From Smittium mucronatum (lineage: Eukaryota; Kickxellomycota; Harpellomycetes; Harpellales; Legeriomycetaceae), in contig LSSL01000998.1 of assembly GCA_001953115.1 (NCBI GenBank), positions 30,346-94,345 of the forward strand: a stretch of 64,000 nucleotides of DNA. The letters run 5' to 3'. Below the pieces are notes generated by a model. The model had not been told where the DNA came from. It saw nothing but the letters and a program-made list of their open reading frames with translations, and did no database searches. The translations under genes were made by a program, and so were the position numbers. Below, piece by piece: positions 26,901 to 40,574 of this stretch. The first letter of the stretch is position 1; every line of letters starts with the position of its first letter.

Positions 26901-29900
26901 CTTATGGGTTTAAATAAGAGCTTAAGCCTTCACAAAAATCTTTCAAAAACAATCCTTACACTTTAATCTGATATAGAATCATCCACCTCAAATATAATTT
27001 TGTGATAATGATGAGCCTATCTGATAGCTTTAGGATTTTGAGTCTGTTTATTCCTATGATTGAATATTTTAACATGTTTTTTTGGCGTAAAATATTTGAA
27101 TTTTCTGACTGAAAATAAGAAAAAATTATCAAAAATTATCTCCATTATTCACAATAGCTATTTACATCCCCATCCAATAATCACTAAGAATTTTTTTTAA
27201 AATCTTGTGTTTATTTTTCGCCTTTATTGTTAAAGAGATATTTAGTAATAAGCCCTAAAAATATGGTTAATGATTTTATATCCCTTTTTGAATCGCAATT
27301 TTTTTTTTTTTTATACAATAGCTATATTATTTTCTGTTTAGAATGCTTTCAAATTTTGGAACGAACTGAATGGTATTTTTATTAATAAAAAAGCACATTA
27401 AATTATTAAAAAAGCTTTTTTATGACTAAAAATAAATATTGAGTTTGAAAACTGAGCTTATTTATTAGAAGAGATAAAGTAATCAAAAAAAAATCTCTTT
27501 CTAAAAACTTCTGTTATTATTTTGGAGATATAACAAGTTTCGAGTTTAGATATACAGAAATATCCATAATGATTTTTTTAAAATGTCATTTAAATAAATG
27601 ATTTGTCCTTAGAAGCCAATTTCGATGTCTTTTTTTCTATTCTAATTTTATTAGTCCTATATCTTATAATCAGTAAAAATGTCGATTTTTTAAATTTTGA
27701 ATCCTGTAATGAAAAATATTTCCTTTAGTGCTTTAATCACCTTTTATAAAATATGAGTTCATTCTATTTGTAGTCGCTTGGAAATTCAATAGATGCTTAT
27801 GGTGCTACAATTAAATATTACTCATATTTTTTTGCGAATTATTTTTATTTAATAATAATATTTCTTTTATGATAAAGCAATTTATTAAATTTATTTTTTG
27901 TGTTTAAAAAAGTCAGGATTTTTTTTTGTGTTTTATTTAACAAAATTAAATTAAATTTAATTAAAAAAAATACGTAAATTTAAAATAATGGGATATATTA
28001 ATATTCCGTTTTTTTTCAATTATAAAATCTCTAAATAAAATTTTTGATTATATTTCACAAAAGATTTTTTTTTTCTTAAAATAAATGAAAAAATAAAAAG
28101 TTTTAACTTATAATAAAAAAAATTTTAACGATAAAATTAAAATTAACAATTTTATTCATTGGTTATAGGAAACTGAATTTATTTCTTAAATAAAATTATT
28201 TTCCAAAATTTAAACATCATTTGAGTTCTAATTTGCATGATATTGTTAAATAAATATGGATAAAATTGGATATTTTAATTTAAAAAAACAAAATAGAAAT
28301 TTTTTTAAACCCAATTTCAATTGAGAAGATTCATGAATATGTATTTTTTTCATAAGTAAGCTAAATTTTTGATAAATATTGAGGAACTTATACACAAAAT
28401 GACATATAAAGGCTTATTAAAATTAATTTGAAATATCTCTTTCTATTTTTTTATAAATTGGTTTACTAAAAATATCTCGTATTTTTATTGGAAAGCGAAG
28501 TTCCAATAATCCATTGATATTTAATCCGGGGTAATTTTAGCGGAATAAATACAGAGTTAGCCATAAAATTCATTGATATATATTTTTTTGATTTTTTTTA
28601 ATTTAAAAATTTTTTTTTCGAAAATTGGGTTGCTTTATTTTTATGATTCCTGATTGCGATAAGTTCTTTAATTTTGTTGGTGATTTACAATACAAATTAT
28701 ACATGTTTATGTATTAGAATTTTCTTATTTAGTTTTGGATAAATAGTATTGTAAAACCTCCAAAAAAAATATTTACAAAAAACATAAAAAATTCAAGTTG
28801 GCTTAAGTAATAACATTTGATTCATCAGAATTTTTTATAGCAAAATTAAAAATTTAACTATAAAAAAAAAAGTTTTATTATGACTATATTCGGTCTGTGA
28901 CATATATTAAAATTATTTAAAATCCGACTATATTGAAAAAGGTTGAAAAATAAAGTAAATTAAAATTAACTTTAGAAGACTTGTATCAGTAATCAAGAAT
29001 TTTTTTGTGTATAAGGCTCAAATTTCTAAAACAGCTTTTTTTATTGCATTTTGATAGAAGTTAGGAAAATATTATTTAATTTTGGAGAATTTCTTTGAAA
29101 TTTTTTGTGGTTTAGATGATGAATTTTTTTTTGGTAAATCAGGAAAAGAAATATAAAAAATATTAAAATTATCCATAAAATTTATGTATAAAAATTTAGT
29201 TTATTTATTAACTTTCATCAAAAAAATATGATTCTCAAATATTTCATAAATTTTAATTTCAGAAAAAAAGTCTAGACATTTAAGTCGTGTGAATAATATC
29301 AGTATTTTTTATCAGAAGCTCTTTTATTTAATTTTTCCCGGATTCATTTAAAAATAATTTAATATTTTTTAAAAAAAATTAATCCAAACAAATTAAATTC
29401 CACAAAAAAACCGAAATATTACCGAAAATTTTCAGAGATTTTTTCACAATGATAATTTTTTATATTGCGTGATTTAAAAATTAATTTTAATTCTATAAAT
29501 TACGGCTTTTTAATCGAGATAAATCTTTCTTTTTATAATAGTGTTTTCTAATATTAACAAACTATTTGGTAATCAGAATAAGACATATTTAAAAATTAAA
29601 ATTTTGCAATAATATAAGAATAAAAATTTTAATTTTAATTTAAAATTTATAATTAAAAATAACATCCTTTATGCATAAAAAAAGCTTTTTTTTTCTTTTT
29701 TGCTATATTTTATATGATTTATGAATAAAAATAATGTCACATGGGAACCAAGAAAAAAATTTTGTTGGAAAAAATAATTCATGCACATAAAAAGTTCCAT
29801 TTTGATGTTTTTTATATTGGATATTCTTATTTTCTTTATGATTATATTAGATTCATTGGATTTTCCAAATTCAATGCAATTTAATCAAGTTTTTTATTCA

Positions 29901-32900
29901 ATCTCTAAAGGCGAAATTTTTTTTTATAAAGCATAAAAAATTTTAATTTTAATTATAATAGATCATATATATCTATAAATTTCAAAAAAAAAAAAAAGAA
30001 ATTATTGAAATTCTTAATTTTATAATTATTTATTAAATAATAATATTGATAAATATATTTTAACACACTTTAATAGTCTTAAAATTCTTACAATACGATA
30101 ATAATGTGATTATTTTGATTTTACATAAAAAAACAATTATAAATTTTCGGTTATTTTCCTTTTTATAAAAATATGGATTAAAATAAATTTATCATATTCT
30201 CCAATAATTTCAAGTATTATTCATAAAAAAATAACCGCAAAAAAATTCCAATAAATTTTAAATAAGTAATTATAAGATATAAAAACTTAATTTTTATTGG
30301 GGATATTAATTACTTATAGCTTCAATTGGACTACATTTTTATTATTGGTCATAAAAAAAAATTTATTTATTAAATAATTGTATCAGTACACTATAGGAAG
30401 TAATGAATTTTTTTTTCGAAAACTCATAAAGAAACCATTTTACATCGATATATTATAACAATAATTTTTCTGATAATGAGAATTAAAATTTAACCATGAA
30501 ATACAAACTTCTAAATAAAAATTTACAGCAAAAATCCGTGATTAATTTCGCACATTACATTATACTTATATTAATAACCTTTAATTATCCTTATTTAAAA
30601 CTTTGATCCACCAAATATCAGAAAAAAAATTTCCTTCATGCTTGGATAAGCTATCTTTTTATCATATCTTCTCTAAGTTGGTAAAATATAATTCTTCTGA
30701 AAATTTAAAAATGTTTGAAATTAAACTAATGAATTCTATAGAATAATTTTTTTCAATATATATTCTCGGTCTTTGTATAAATTCAATCCTATGTTGTGAA
30801 ATCATAAAAATTTAACAACAATGTTTAAGATTTTTTTTTTAAAATGTTTCTCCTATCTTTGAAAATTCGTTTATTTTTTCATAAAAATATATTTTTAGTC
30901 CTAAAATAAATTATTTTTTGGGATCTAATAAACCATTTATAAATATTTCTATCTATATTTATTGTAAATACCACAACCAGATTTAAAAAAATTAGGGATT
31001 TCTTTAATTTGAGAGATGAAAAAAAATATTTAAATAATTATTTGAAGTGTATTTTTAACAATATTTTATTGTTTTTCACAACCTGAAAATGTTTTATTTT
31101 AATTTATATTTGAACTAAATGTTTAAGCTAATTGTTAATGGCTTTAAAAAAACTCAAATAAGAATGGTATTTTTTGTATAAATATAAAAAATTATAAATT
31201 GATAATTAAAACAATTGATATTTTTTTAAAATGGAATTAATAAAATAAATTTTTTTGGGAATTTCTAATTAATATGAGTATGCTACTTTAAGATCTAGAT
31301 AGTAAAAAAACAAAAGAACTCTTTGAATATAAATTAAAATTCTTTTAACCAAACTTTTCAAGCCCATTTAAGCCTACAAATATTCCCTAGTGAAAAAGTA
31401 TGCTTTATTTTTCTTCAAAATTAACTTGATAAATTTCACAAAAAATAAATTAAAATCCAAATAATCCTTAATTTATAACATTTTTTTCATATTTTTTTTT
31501 ATTAAAAATATATTAAATAAGTCAAATTTTTGAGCAAATACAACCAGAACAGAAATTGTATCAGGATAATAAATTTTAACCAGACTAAAATCTGAATATA
31601 AGTTACAACAGCTGATAACTGAATATTCGAAATAAAATTTCTTTAGTTAGAATTATACTCTTAATCCATTAATTTTAATAATGATGCTTCAATTTTCGTT
31701 CACTTGAATTTAATTCAAGTGATTTTATTATTTCTGAACAAATTTTTATGTAAATAAATGCTTTTATTTTCAATTTTATTTAGTGATTATAAATTTTGAT
31801 GAATATACATGATTTTTATGATACTTCATTTGATTATAAATCTATTTTGATTTTTCCGCTCAAAATAAGACTTTTTTTATAAGAATTTAACCAGTTTAAT
31901 CATTCTTTATTATTTCAATTATATATTTTTTGGATATATACTCATATAAAACTCCCATGCTTTGAGTCTATCTATTGGGCACACAGAATAAAAATTGATT
32001 TACATTCGAAATATTTTTGGACCCTGTTATCTTTAAATCTAATCTTTTTTAAGTTTGATTCTCTTCATTAATCGATATTTGATTCTTAATAAGGTAGATG
32101 TATATTTATTTACTCTTTCAATTCATAGATAAATTGGAAATGATTTTAAATTAAAAACAGGTATTTAAAAGAAAAAAATATATATTCGGTATTGAGCCTT
32201 CTTTTTTAAAATTTAGGTTTTTTTTTTTTATAAAATATATACTTTTTCATGAATATAATTCTTTAATGATAAAATTTTTTAATAAACTAATAAATTTGAA
32301 ACACGGATAATTATTTAATATAAACTGATTGTTTTTAAATTATGTTTTTTTATTAAAATTTCTTTACTTATTAACGAAAAAACTTTTATTAACCTTACAT
32401 TATTTAATGCAATTCCCAAAAGAACATCCTCAGTATTTTAACAATTTTTTTTTTCGCTTTAAAAACACAGGAATTTTCCGTAAATAGTCATCAAAAATCA
32501 ATACTTTCAAATTCTAACTAATGGAAGATATTTATGTGATATTATGTATTAAAATTGATTTTTGGAGTTTATTCTCTAGCTAGGCACCTATATGTTTTAT
32601 TTGGTTGTGTAATAGTCGGTATTTAATTTCTAATAAGAAATTTGAATGAGGTTTAAATATTTTCAATTCAAAACCATGTATTTAAATACAACTCATGTGA
32701 AAATTAAAATACTTTCACAATTGAATATATCAAAAAATTTTATCTTATGTAAATTAAAAAAAAACATCTTTCTATAACTGAATTTTCAAAAATAGCCGCG
32801 AAAAAATATTTTTTATTAGGTTTATTTTATCATTTCGAAAATTGAAAATTGCGCATTTTTTATCAAATTTTCTCCGAGACTCTTTTTTTTAAATCTTCAT

Positions 32901-35789
32901 TAAATAAAATATAAAAGCGATAGAAAATTGATTTATTATTCTACATATTTTATGCAAAAATAGGATTAAACTCATAAAATTCAAAAAAATTATACAAACT
33001 AAGATTTTAAATATAAACTTGGAAATTTAGTAATACTTGCTGTCATGATTAAATTAAATCTATTATTAATTTTATTTATAATTATATTTCAACAATTTAA
33101 TCAATTGCTCGGTTTCACTTAGGTATAATTTTCCGGATATTGTAGCCTTTTGGTATAATTTAAATTCCTAAGCCAAAAGGCGCTAGGTCTGAATCCCAGA
33201 AATGCCATTTGAATGAATATTCGTGAGAATTGGTCTATACACTCCGCAAAAATAAATCTTTTACCATTTTTAAACCTCTTTAATCATCCAAATATTTGTA
33301 CTCAAACAAACTATCGCTACTTAAAAACTTTTTGATGATACTTAAGTTTATTTATTTACGATTAGATTTTGATTTAAAAATACTTTTATGATTTGAAAAA
33401 AATTACTTGACTTAATTTTCTAGCTCATCCAAACTTATTCTTCTCTCGACACTTTTGACTCACCCAAAAATTTATCCTCACCCAAAAATCTATCCCTGCT
33501 CTAAAACATTTCCCTGAAAAGGAATCCTCACCAGCCCAAAAACATGGTCTTATCTAAAAAATTTACCTATTAAAAGCATTTTTATTTTCAGAAACATTTT
33601 GCTTCACCTAAAATTTCCACTTTCAAAAAAAATTTAGCCTCGATCTGATCTTTTTTAGTAAAAAAAATATTTTAAATTATTAATTTTGCTTGAATTAAAA
33701 AATAAATCTATTATTGATCTGTTGGTATTTAATTATTTAGTCTTGAAATGTATCAGTACCAGATATTCACTTTCTTTTAAATTAAAATTTACTCTCTAAA
33801 AAACTTTTTATTGCCAATTCATATATATATATACATTCATTTCTTATAAGTAATATTTACATTATTCTTTAATATTAGTCCTAATAGTTTCCCAAGTATA
33901 TATTTCAGCCATCTCAAACACATTAATATAAAACTTTAAAAAATTTTAAAACAAAACTCTGATTTTATCATCAGATATAATATTTTCACCTCGATATGCT
34001 ATGTTATCTTAAAAAAAACTTTCAAAATTATGAATTTTTAACTGAAATTTTATTAGAATTATTAATTTAAAAGGCTTTATTAAGAACTTTTTTCTTTATA
34101 AATAATTATATTAGCACATTAAATATAAAAATTTCTTCAGAAAGTTTGTATGAAATGAAAAAGCTGCTTATAGGATTTTCAAACAAGCTTTTTTGATAAA
34201 AATTTCACCTATGTCTTTGTTTGCGATCATTATAAATACAATTCCACTGACATTTTTAAATATTGATGTAACAGCAGTTCTTCAGCCTGTAATTGGTGAG
34301 GGTGAATGTAAATTTTTTATTTAATTCCATAAATATGTATTAAATACTTCATTTTTTCGTATTTTAACTAAATTTACGGATCCATTTACAGACCAATAGA
34401 AACTTCATATATATTAAAAAATGATATTTTAACAATTATAATAACTGTATCTAAAGCTATAATCGAATATATAAAATTCATATGTTTTATTATCTACGCT
34501 TAACCATAAATCCATCTAAAACACTACATGAATTTCACCTTTTAATACCTTCAAAGATATTCAATTCAAAACTTTACTAATTTAAATTCCCCGGTATTTT
34601 CTCAGAATTTGATTTTTTTTTCGAAAAATAGCTCCATTGATCTGATGATGTTTGTTTTTAATTTCTTAAATTATGAAAAATATTTTAACTTTAAATACAT
34701 TAATTTATCGATTAAGACCAATTTATAAGTTTTTAATTATCATCATAACCCAGGAAAAAATAAAGTGAAAAAATATCGGTCTATTTAAATTAAATATCAA
34801 TTTATTTTTAGGAATTATCCGAAAAAATTCTTCTTATGCAAATAAAATTATTCAAATAGATTTATTTCAGGCTCCTTCAATAAAAAAATTATATTTTTCT
34901 TTCATTATACTGGATATAATGAGTATTTTGTTAATGAAAGCAGAATTTTACAAGTTTAAATTATCTATTTATCTTATTCAGCATAAATATCAAAATTTTG
35001 ATAGTTTTTATTCGTTATGTAGAAGATACCAGACCTATAAAAATCTTTTCCGATTTTTTTTGTCTTAAAATAAATATAAAAAACTATTTATAGCTGGAAA
35101 ATACGATTTATTCCATCAAAAAAATGTGAATTGAAATAAAAACCATTAAATTTAAATCCTTGACTTGACTTGAAGAAATGAGTTCTAACTCTTTTCAATA
35201 ATACTTAGAAAATCTTTCTTCAAAATCGAGGAGCAAAAAAAAACTAAATGATCTTATATTTATCAAGTCGAAAGAAAAAAAAACTCTGTATTAACTTCTT
35301 TGTATCTTTAAAGTTGATGATTTTATAAACGTATAAATTAATTTCTTCATCTAATTATACCATTTAATTCCTGTCTTTCGTTATTTGGTGATCTTCCAAA
35401 CCAAAACAAAAAACAAAAAAAATTAAATAACTTTCTATACACGCATTCAAAATAGGTGGCTCATCAGAATTTAAACTTTTTTGTTAATCCAAATATTTCC
35501 AAATAAAACAAGAGATTTTTTTACCTGTTTAGATAATCAATTACATATAAATAGGGGTTAACGTCATATTTTTAAAGGGATTTCAATTAAAAAGCTACTA
35601 ATTAACTTTTTAGTTCTTATATATTATATTATCAGGCACTAAATAGGTCTTCTAATATCCCATTGAATACTAAAAAAATAAATTGACTTAAAAAAAAACA
35701 ATTACAAAACTTTATTATAACATTACAGATATATATCACACAACAAATGTCCAAGATTCATAGAATTTTAAGACGACCCCTTTTCTTTC
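11919..35789. other. AT-rich gene desert of about 24 kb
   Basis: This stretch is strongly A/T-rich throughout, dominated by A and T runs and by TAA/TAT-type words. Stop codons are dense in all frames; only two open frames slightly above 60 codons occur (about 15487-15690 and 24970-25152), both low-complexity and not believable as genes. I find no tandem array, no recognisable transposon protein and no intact RNA gene, except a weak tRNA-like patch near 33.1 kb and an (AT)n microsatellite near 20.3 kb. The first few hundred bases would hold the promoter of the minus-strand gene starting at 11918. Possible readings are fully decayed transposon sediment, heterochromatin or a regional centromere core; the sequence alone does not choose between them. 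Confidence 0.6.
33136..33212 (+). pseudogene. weak tRNA-like relic (B-box)
   Basis: The T-arm-like stretch CTAGGTCTGAATCCCAG has four of five stem pairs and a B-box close to the GGTTCGANTCC consensus, in otherwise AT-only surroundings. A complementary pair CCTTTTGG/CCAAAAGG lies upstream. The presumptive acceptor stem pairs at only about four of seven positions and no clean anticodon arm forms. This is at best a decayed tRNA or tRNA-derived repeat. Confidence 0.2.
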
Positions 35790-37355
35790 TTGATTTTTTT
35801 TCCTTTTTTTTTAATTTTTTTTTTCAATATTATTTATGATGGGCTACTATAGTCGTGTAAAATAAACGTAACGGTATATATAAAATGTACTAGATAGAAA
35901 AAAGAGTTTGATTTTGAGTTTTAGTTTGAGTTGGATAATCAAATTTCATTGAACACTAACTTTCCTCCTGGCTCTATTGATAAATACTAGGTTCTTATGG
36001 ACGTCCAGGAATCTCTTTTGTTAATACGTTTGGCACCCATTATAATTTTCTGTTTTAGATCATATTTCCATCTGTTGAAAAGTCCTTCTCCAGCTATTTT
36101 TGTTTCCAATAGGGCTTTCTCGACCCTTGCTCTGTTGATATTCCATATTGCCATTCCATATAGTATGTCCAAATTTAGAAAAAAACTTTCCATTGGCTTT
36201 AGAAAATTTTATATTACATCTATTATTAGTATATTTTATATCCCATAACCAATTGAATTTGAAGTGATAAATTTACATACATGTTTACACAAATCATTTA
36301 CTCATCTACAGCTAAATTAAATATGAGCAATCGTTTCCTTACGTGATCTGCTCGCTTTTAATTCTTGTGATTGGTTAAATATGCTTTTATTCCTTATTAA
36401 AGTCTCTCTATGGTGATTATAGCATTGTGAAATAGAAAAAATAGATGACTGGTCACTTTTGGCTCCAGATCAATCTCGTGTAAATTAATCTGATTAATCT
36501 TGGACTTTTATTTGGCTTTCTTCTTATTTTTTTTTCATTTAGGCTCAAATCTAGTTTTTTTTCTGAATCTAAATCCCTTTAATATTAATTTATTTTTAAA
36601 TTATTGAAAGGCGAGTTTCATCATACAAATATCTCATTGGGTATGTTCTCGGCCCTCTTCTTAGCTTTATTGAACAATTTTTCCTTCATTGGACGGACTA
36701 CCGAAAATTTGATAGATTTCATATTGATATATATTGTAAATATATCATCTGATTAGTCTTCTCATATAAGCGAACATTTTCTAAAGAATTTTCCACAGTT
36801 GCATATTTCGTTATCAAATATCCGTTTTAGATCCTTTATATTAAGTTTCTTTATTATTATTATTTTAATGTTCTTCAGGTCTAGAATTTTGACTCTTTCG
36901 TATGAATAATAATTTATCTCTTTAGAGTTTGTTTTGAAGATAGATTTTGCTTTTTTAATCGTTTCACTCAATATTGGTGTGAAACTAATGTGATTTTTTG
37001 GGGGTGTATTATTAGCCGTCATTCCATGCATGCTTTCAAACCTTTATTGTATTTTAGTTAGCAAATAAAAATTATAGGCTGCTATATTTTTCCATATTGT
37101 GGATTTATTTGACAAAAAATCATTGTATCATTTTAAGAATAATGGTTTTGATTGGTATTTGATATTTAATAGTCCCAACCCTCCATTTTTTATACCAAGT
37201 TTTAACGTGTCTATTTTTACATGAGTTTTTTTACCACTCCATGTGAAGTCACTTATGGTTTTTTTTACATTTTTGATAAAGTTATTATCGAATGGAATTA
37301 CATTTGCGGTATATCGAATTTTAGAGAGTATGAGAGTGTTTAATAATTTTATTCG
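35790..37355 (-). mobile_element. LINE relic, 3' segment (left of the DIRS insertion)
   Basis: The minus-strand reading continues the LINE ORF2 that is interrupted by the DIRS element. At about 37355-37265 it reads RIKLLNTLILSKIRY and at about 37240-37180 FTWSGKK then NGGLGLLNI; both are standard post-RT motifs of non-LTR retrotransposons. The C-terminal end is an open stretch at 36193-35987 containing ARVEKALLETKIAGEGLF, also typical of the extreme C-terminus of LINE ORF2. Downstream on the minus strand, an A-rich tail (T-rich on +, about 35790-35830) probably marks the 3' end. Stops and frame changes make it inactive. Its 3' UTR contains ATGAAATTT followed later by CTAGTA, echoing the small retroposon family described elsewhere in this window. 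Confidence 0.75.
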
Positions 37356-37385
37356 AGTAATGAAGACTATATATAATTTTATGAA

Positions 37386-37546
37386 TATGTAAAATTCAAT
37401 TATCTGTTACAATTTTTATTAATATTCAAATATTCAAACTTTAAACTATATATAGATAAAATTGCTTATCTATTAAATTTTAATCTAATAATTTTAAAAA
37501 ATTTAAACTGAAACATAATTTTATCTTTATGATAGCCAAGGTACTT
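37386..37546. repeat. DIRS inverted terminal repeat (left on +, 3' end of the element)
   Basis: This is the inverse of 41587-41745. The shared core includes TTCAAACTTTAAACTATAT and AAAATTGCTTATCTATTAAA, with only scattered mismatches over about 160 bp. Confidence 0.85.
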
Positions 37547-37602
37547 TCTATTCTTAATATTTGTCATTTTTGTGTTATTATCTGGGAAGTGGCGGGCGGG
37601 AC

Positions 37603-37698
37603 ATAATTGTATTTTACATATTCATGCAATAATATATAGTCTTCATTACTTTGACTAAAATCATTATTGCATTTAATTTATGTAAAATAAAATTATGT
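37603..37698. repeat. DIRS internal complementary region
   Basis: Two adjacent blocks are inverse copies of the two outermost ends of the element: 37603-37650 of the left end and 37667-37698 of the right end. They meet in a roughly 16-nt junction. In DIRS1 of Dictyostelium such a region restores the termini during replication. Confidence 0.75.
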
Positions 37699-37709
37699 AG
37701 CTTCAGAGA

Positions 37710-38700
37710 CCTTCATTTCCTAATACCAATTTTGTTAAATTATTAAGAGGTATTATCGAAAGTTGGTACTGGATATCAAATATTCCTCTTTTTGAAAAAT
37801 TAAAAAAACTTGGGCAATAATGTCATCATATATGGTCCCTGCGTTAGTTGGATTATTGGATCCTATTGCTCTTTTTTTAGGCTTTTTCTTCCCAATTCAA
37901 TTGAGATCAGACCCATTAGTGAATTGATATGTTTGCTGATTCTTTGTGACCCAATATTGGTAGAATGGTTTTTTAAATTGCGGACCAAGCAACCAATTAT
38001 CAAATTGTCATTTATTGGATTCTTACCTTCACAGAAGGATTTCGCTATTTGGTTTATATAAGCATTATATTCTCTTACTGGGCACAAGTATTCCACCAAG
38101 TACTTATGTATATAGCATACTTTTTCCACTCTGAATTTCTATCGTTTTTCTTTCGGGCTAATTACCAACAGACGTATGAATTCTTCATCAATGACCGTTT
38201 TCCTGCCATCTGTCTTCTCGATGTCGCTTGGCTTCATGAACCCACACATCGCCATTAACCAGCACAGCTTTTGGGTGAGCTTTTCGGTTAATAATGATTC
38301 ATTGTTACCCCAAATTTTAAGACACTTTTTTATCAGGCTTATATCTTAATTCTGATGGTAAAAAGATTTTACACCCAGTATTTTAGGTGTTTAAAAAATA
38401 TTTTTTAAAAGCAGGATCGTTTATGATATAAGTTTCATAGACAATTAAATTGAGTATGGCCGATCTATAGCCTAATATAGTGGCCTTTGAGCATTTATAA
38501 TTAATTCTACCCTGATTTAAAAGGTTTATAACCTCGATGGGAGTTATAAAATAGCTATTTGTGCTCAATTTGTTGCGCCAATTTGCAAATTTGGCTTTTT
38601 CATAGCTGTATCTTTTCATTTTTCTTATTTTATATGGGTTTTCTAATATCATTCTCACAGCTGAATAGTCCAATCCTAGCTCCTGAAACCTAACCCGTTT
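37710..38700 (-). pseudogene. DIRS tyrosine recombinase relic
   Basis: The minus strand from 38673 reads a SAM-like N-terminal domain with ATILGYRSAILNLIVYET, matching the STIxxYRSAI motif of DIRS recombinases. It is followed by GFMKPSDIEK, where MRPSDI would be expected; the change R to K is at the first catalytic arginine. Next come PKEKR, LCPVREYNAYI (the family's LCPV motif) and HINSLMGLISIELG. The last part near 37780-37720 is frame-shifted and ends with NLTKLVLGNEG. Stops occur near 38130 and 37862. The recombinase would integrate a DNA circle without target-site duplication. This copy cannot be functional. Confidence 0.75.
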
Positions 38701-38939
38701 ATTTTACAGGTTGTTAGCAACCGATTCTTGTTCTTGGATATCACCTATTTTCCGCTTGCCAAGTATAGGACAATCTCTTATTCTGGTATCGGGTTTTGTT
38801 TGGCTACCGAAATCTGAATTAGGCCTGGAAACCATGTTGCAAACTTCCGCCAAGTGTTATTAGGGTCACCGTAGACTTCTCCCTGAGGATTTTTTGGATT
38901 ATCTGTTTTATTAGGTTCCACGAAGGAAAAAAATATGAG

Positions 38940-40430
38940 TTCTTCCATCGGCTTCATGAGTGACTGAATGCATTCGTAGCCGCTGCTGTTTCCGATGGTT
39001 TCCAGTCCACGTAACGTGCAAGATTTCTGTTTTTCGCCGCTGCAAACATGTCTACGTTGTGTGGACCAAATCGACGGTTAATTTTACAGAACATCGTTTC
39101 CGACAGAGACCATTCTGTCTGGGACGTCAGTCGTGATGGGGCATCGTTTGGGCTCATAATTGAATGGACATACCCTGGATGTGGTCTGGCCTAGGTTCGA
39201 ATACAGTGTTCCCATAGCTGTTCTGATACTTTCAGTAGGGCTGCTGATCTTTTCTCACCCTGTTTCTTCACGTACGAAATAGATGAATTTTTGTCCACAT
39301 ACACCATCACGCTTCTTCCCTGGATCTGTGACACCTGGAGGTCATAATTTATTTCCAGTAATTCCTTGAAATTGATTGCTAGCTTTGATTGGGATGAATT
39401 CAACTCCCTGAGTATTGGTGTTCCCCTATAACTATTCCCTAATAATGGTCGCTGTCGTCCGTAAAAACTTCTATCTCGGGATTCTTTGGGAGAAAGCAGC
39501 GACCACTCCAGACTTTGAGATGGTCGCACCACCACTCTAGATTCTCCTTGGCTGCCCTGGTAATTACTATTACTTTGTTTCAGTTTTTTTTTTCCCCCAG
39601 ACTCGAGTTTTATTAGCTCTATAAGCCTTCTGGTCATAAGTCTCCCTGGAAGTAGGGTTACTGGCATCACCTGAACCTTCCCGATAAAAAAGGCAAGGTT
39701 GAAAATGGATGATCCCCCTTATATATCAAGCGCCCTGCTTCTTTTCTGAGTTACCCGACCTTGTTATTTGTAATCTCTAAACTCATGAACCGCGAGTTTA
39801 TTTTTATGCACAGATGTGTAATTGTTTTTTTGGGTTCCAACACCGACTTCTTCTGTTGAATCAGAAATCCTAGCTTCTTCAGCTGCTTTAGAATCATTCT
39901 GGTTTTATTTTCCGAATCCTCTTTCATGGACCCCAAGATTAACAAGTCTTCTAAGTAAGCACTTATACGGATCCCCCGTTGTTTTTCCCATATTAAAACT
40001 GGGTGTAGTACCTTCGTGAACACTATTGGACTTAGAGAGAGCCCAAAAGGAAGTACACTGAAACGTTCCAATGGTTCCTCCAATTAAACTTGAGTAGTTC
40101 CCACGAAGATTTTGCTATCAGTATATGGAGGAATGCATCTGCCAGGTCGATACTGGTCATCCAGTCCTTCCTGCGGATCATTTTGTTGACAGTGTTTAAG
40201 CTCTCTATTTTGAAGTGTACCTGAGACAGGTACTGGTTCAGGAGCCTTAGATTTAATACTGAGCGTAGTTCCCTGGACTTCCTGGGAATTATGAACATCT
40301 GTGAGAAAAATCAGGGTGGGTTGGGAAAAACAGTATTTTGATTTTAGTTTTTTTCTAGTATTTAAATATTATAAATAAAATTCCCTTTAAAAAAAAAAAA
40401 AAAAAGAGTTGGGAAAAACTTCCTTTATGG
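38940..40430 (-). pseudogene. DIRS reverse transcriptase / RNase H relic
   Basis: Read on the minus strand from about 40340: SQMFIIPRK, VLNLRLLNQYL, WMTSIDLADAFLH (motif A), then FSVLPFGLSLSPIVFTKVL, ISAYLEDLLI (the YxDD box, here YLED) and LGFLIQQKKS. From 39670 the RNase H part reads FKELLEINYDL, SVMVYVDKNSS, YVKKQGEKRSAALL and LWEHC. It ends with WSLSETMFCKINRRFGPH then VDMFAA, the conserved tail of DIRS-type RT/RNase H proteins. Breaks lie near 40300, 40083, 39745 and 39160. D to E in YxDD and several stops show it is inactive. Confidence 0.8.
40320..40419 (+). mobile_element. short poly(A) retroposon inside the DIRS element (copy A)
   Basis: A 76-bp body (40332-40407) ends in a run of about 18 A and is flanked by perfect 12-bp direct repeats GTTGGGAAAAAC (40320-40331 and 40408-40419), a target-site duplication. 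The body TCTAGTATTTAAATATTATA then AATAAAATTCCC matches copies at 47.7 kb and, inverted, at 52.1 kb. It is the most 5'-truncated copy. The insertion falls just upstream of the RT start in the DIRS element, so it postdates that element. Confidence 0.85.
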
Positions 40431-40574
40431 CATGTTTTGACAGAAGTTTGATTATCCCCCTTTCTATTGCTTCCGATTTTGTAAACCATCAGGGTCTCAA
40501 CTTTGACTCCTTTCTGGTCGATTTCGGTGGCAGGCTCTGTAGAGGGATTCGGAAATCCTCTTCTATGATGTTTC

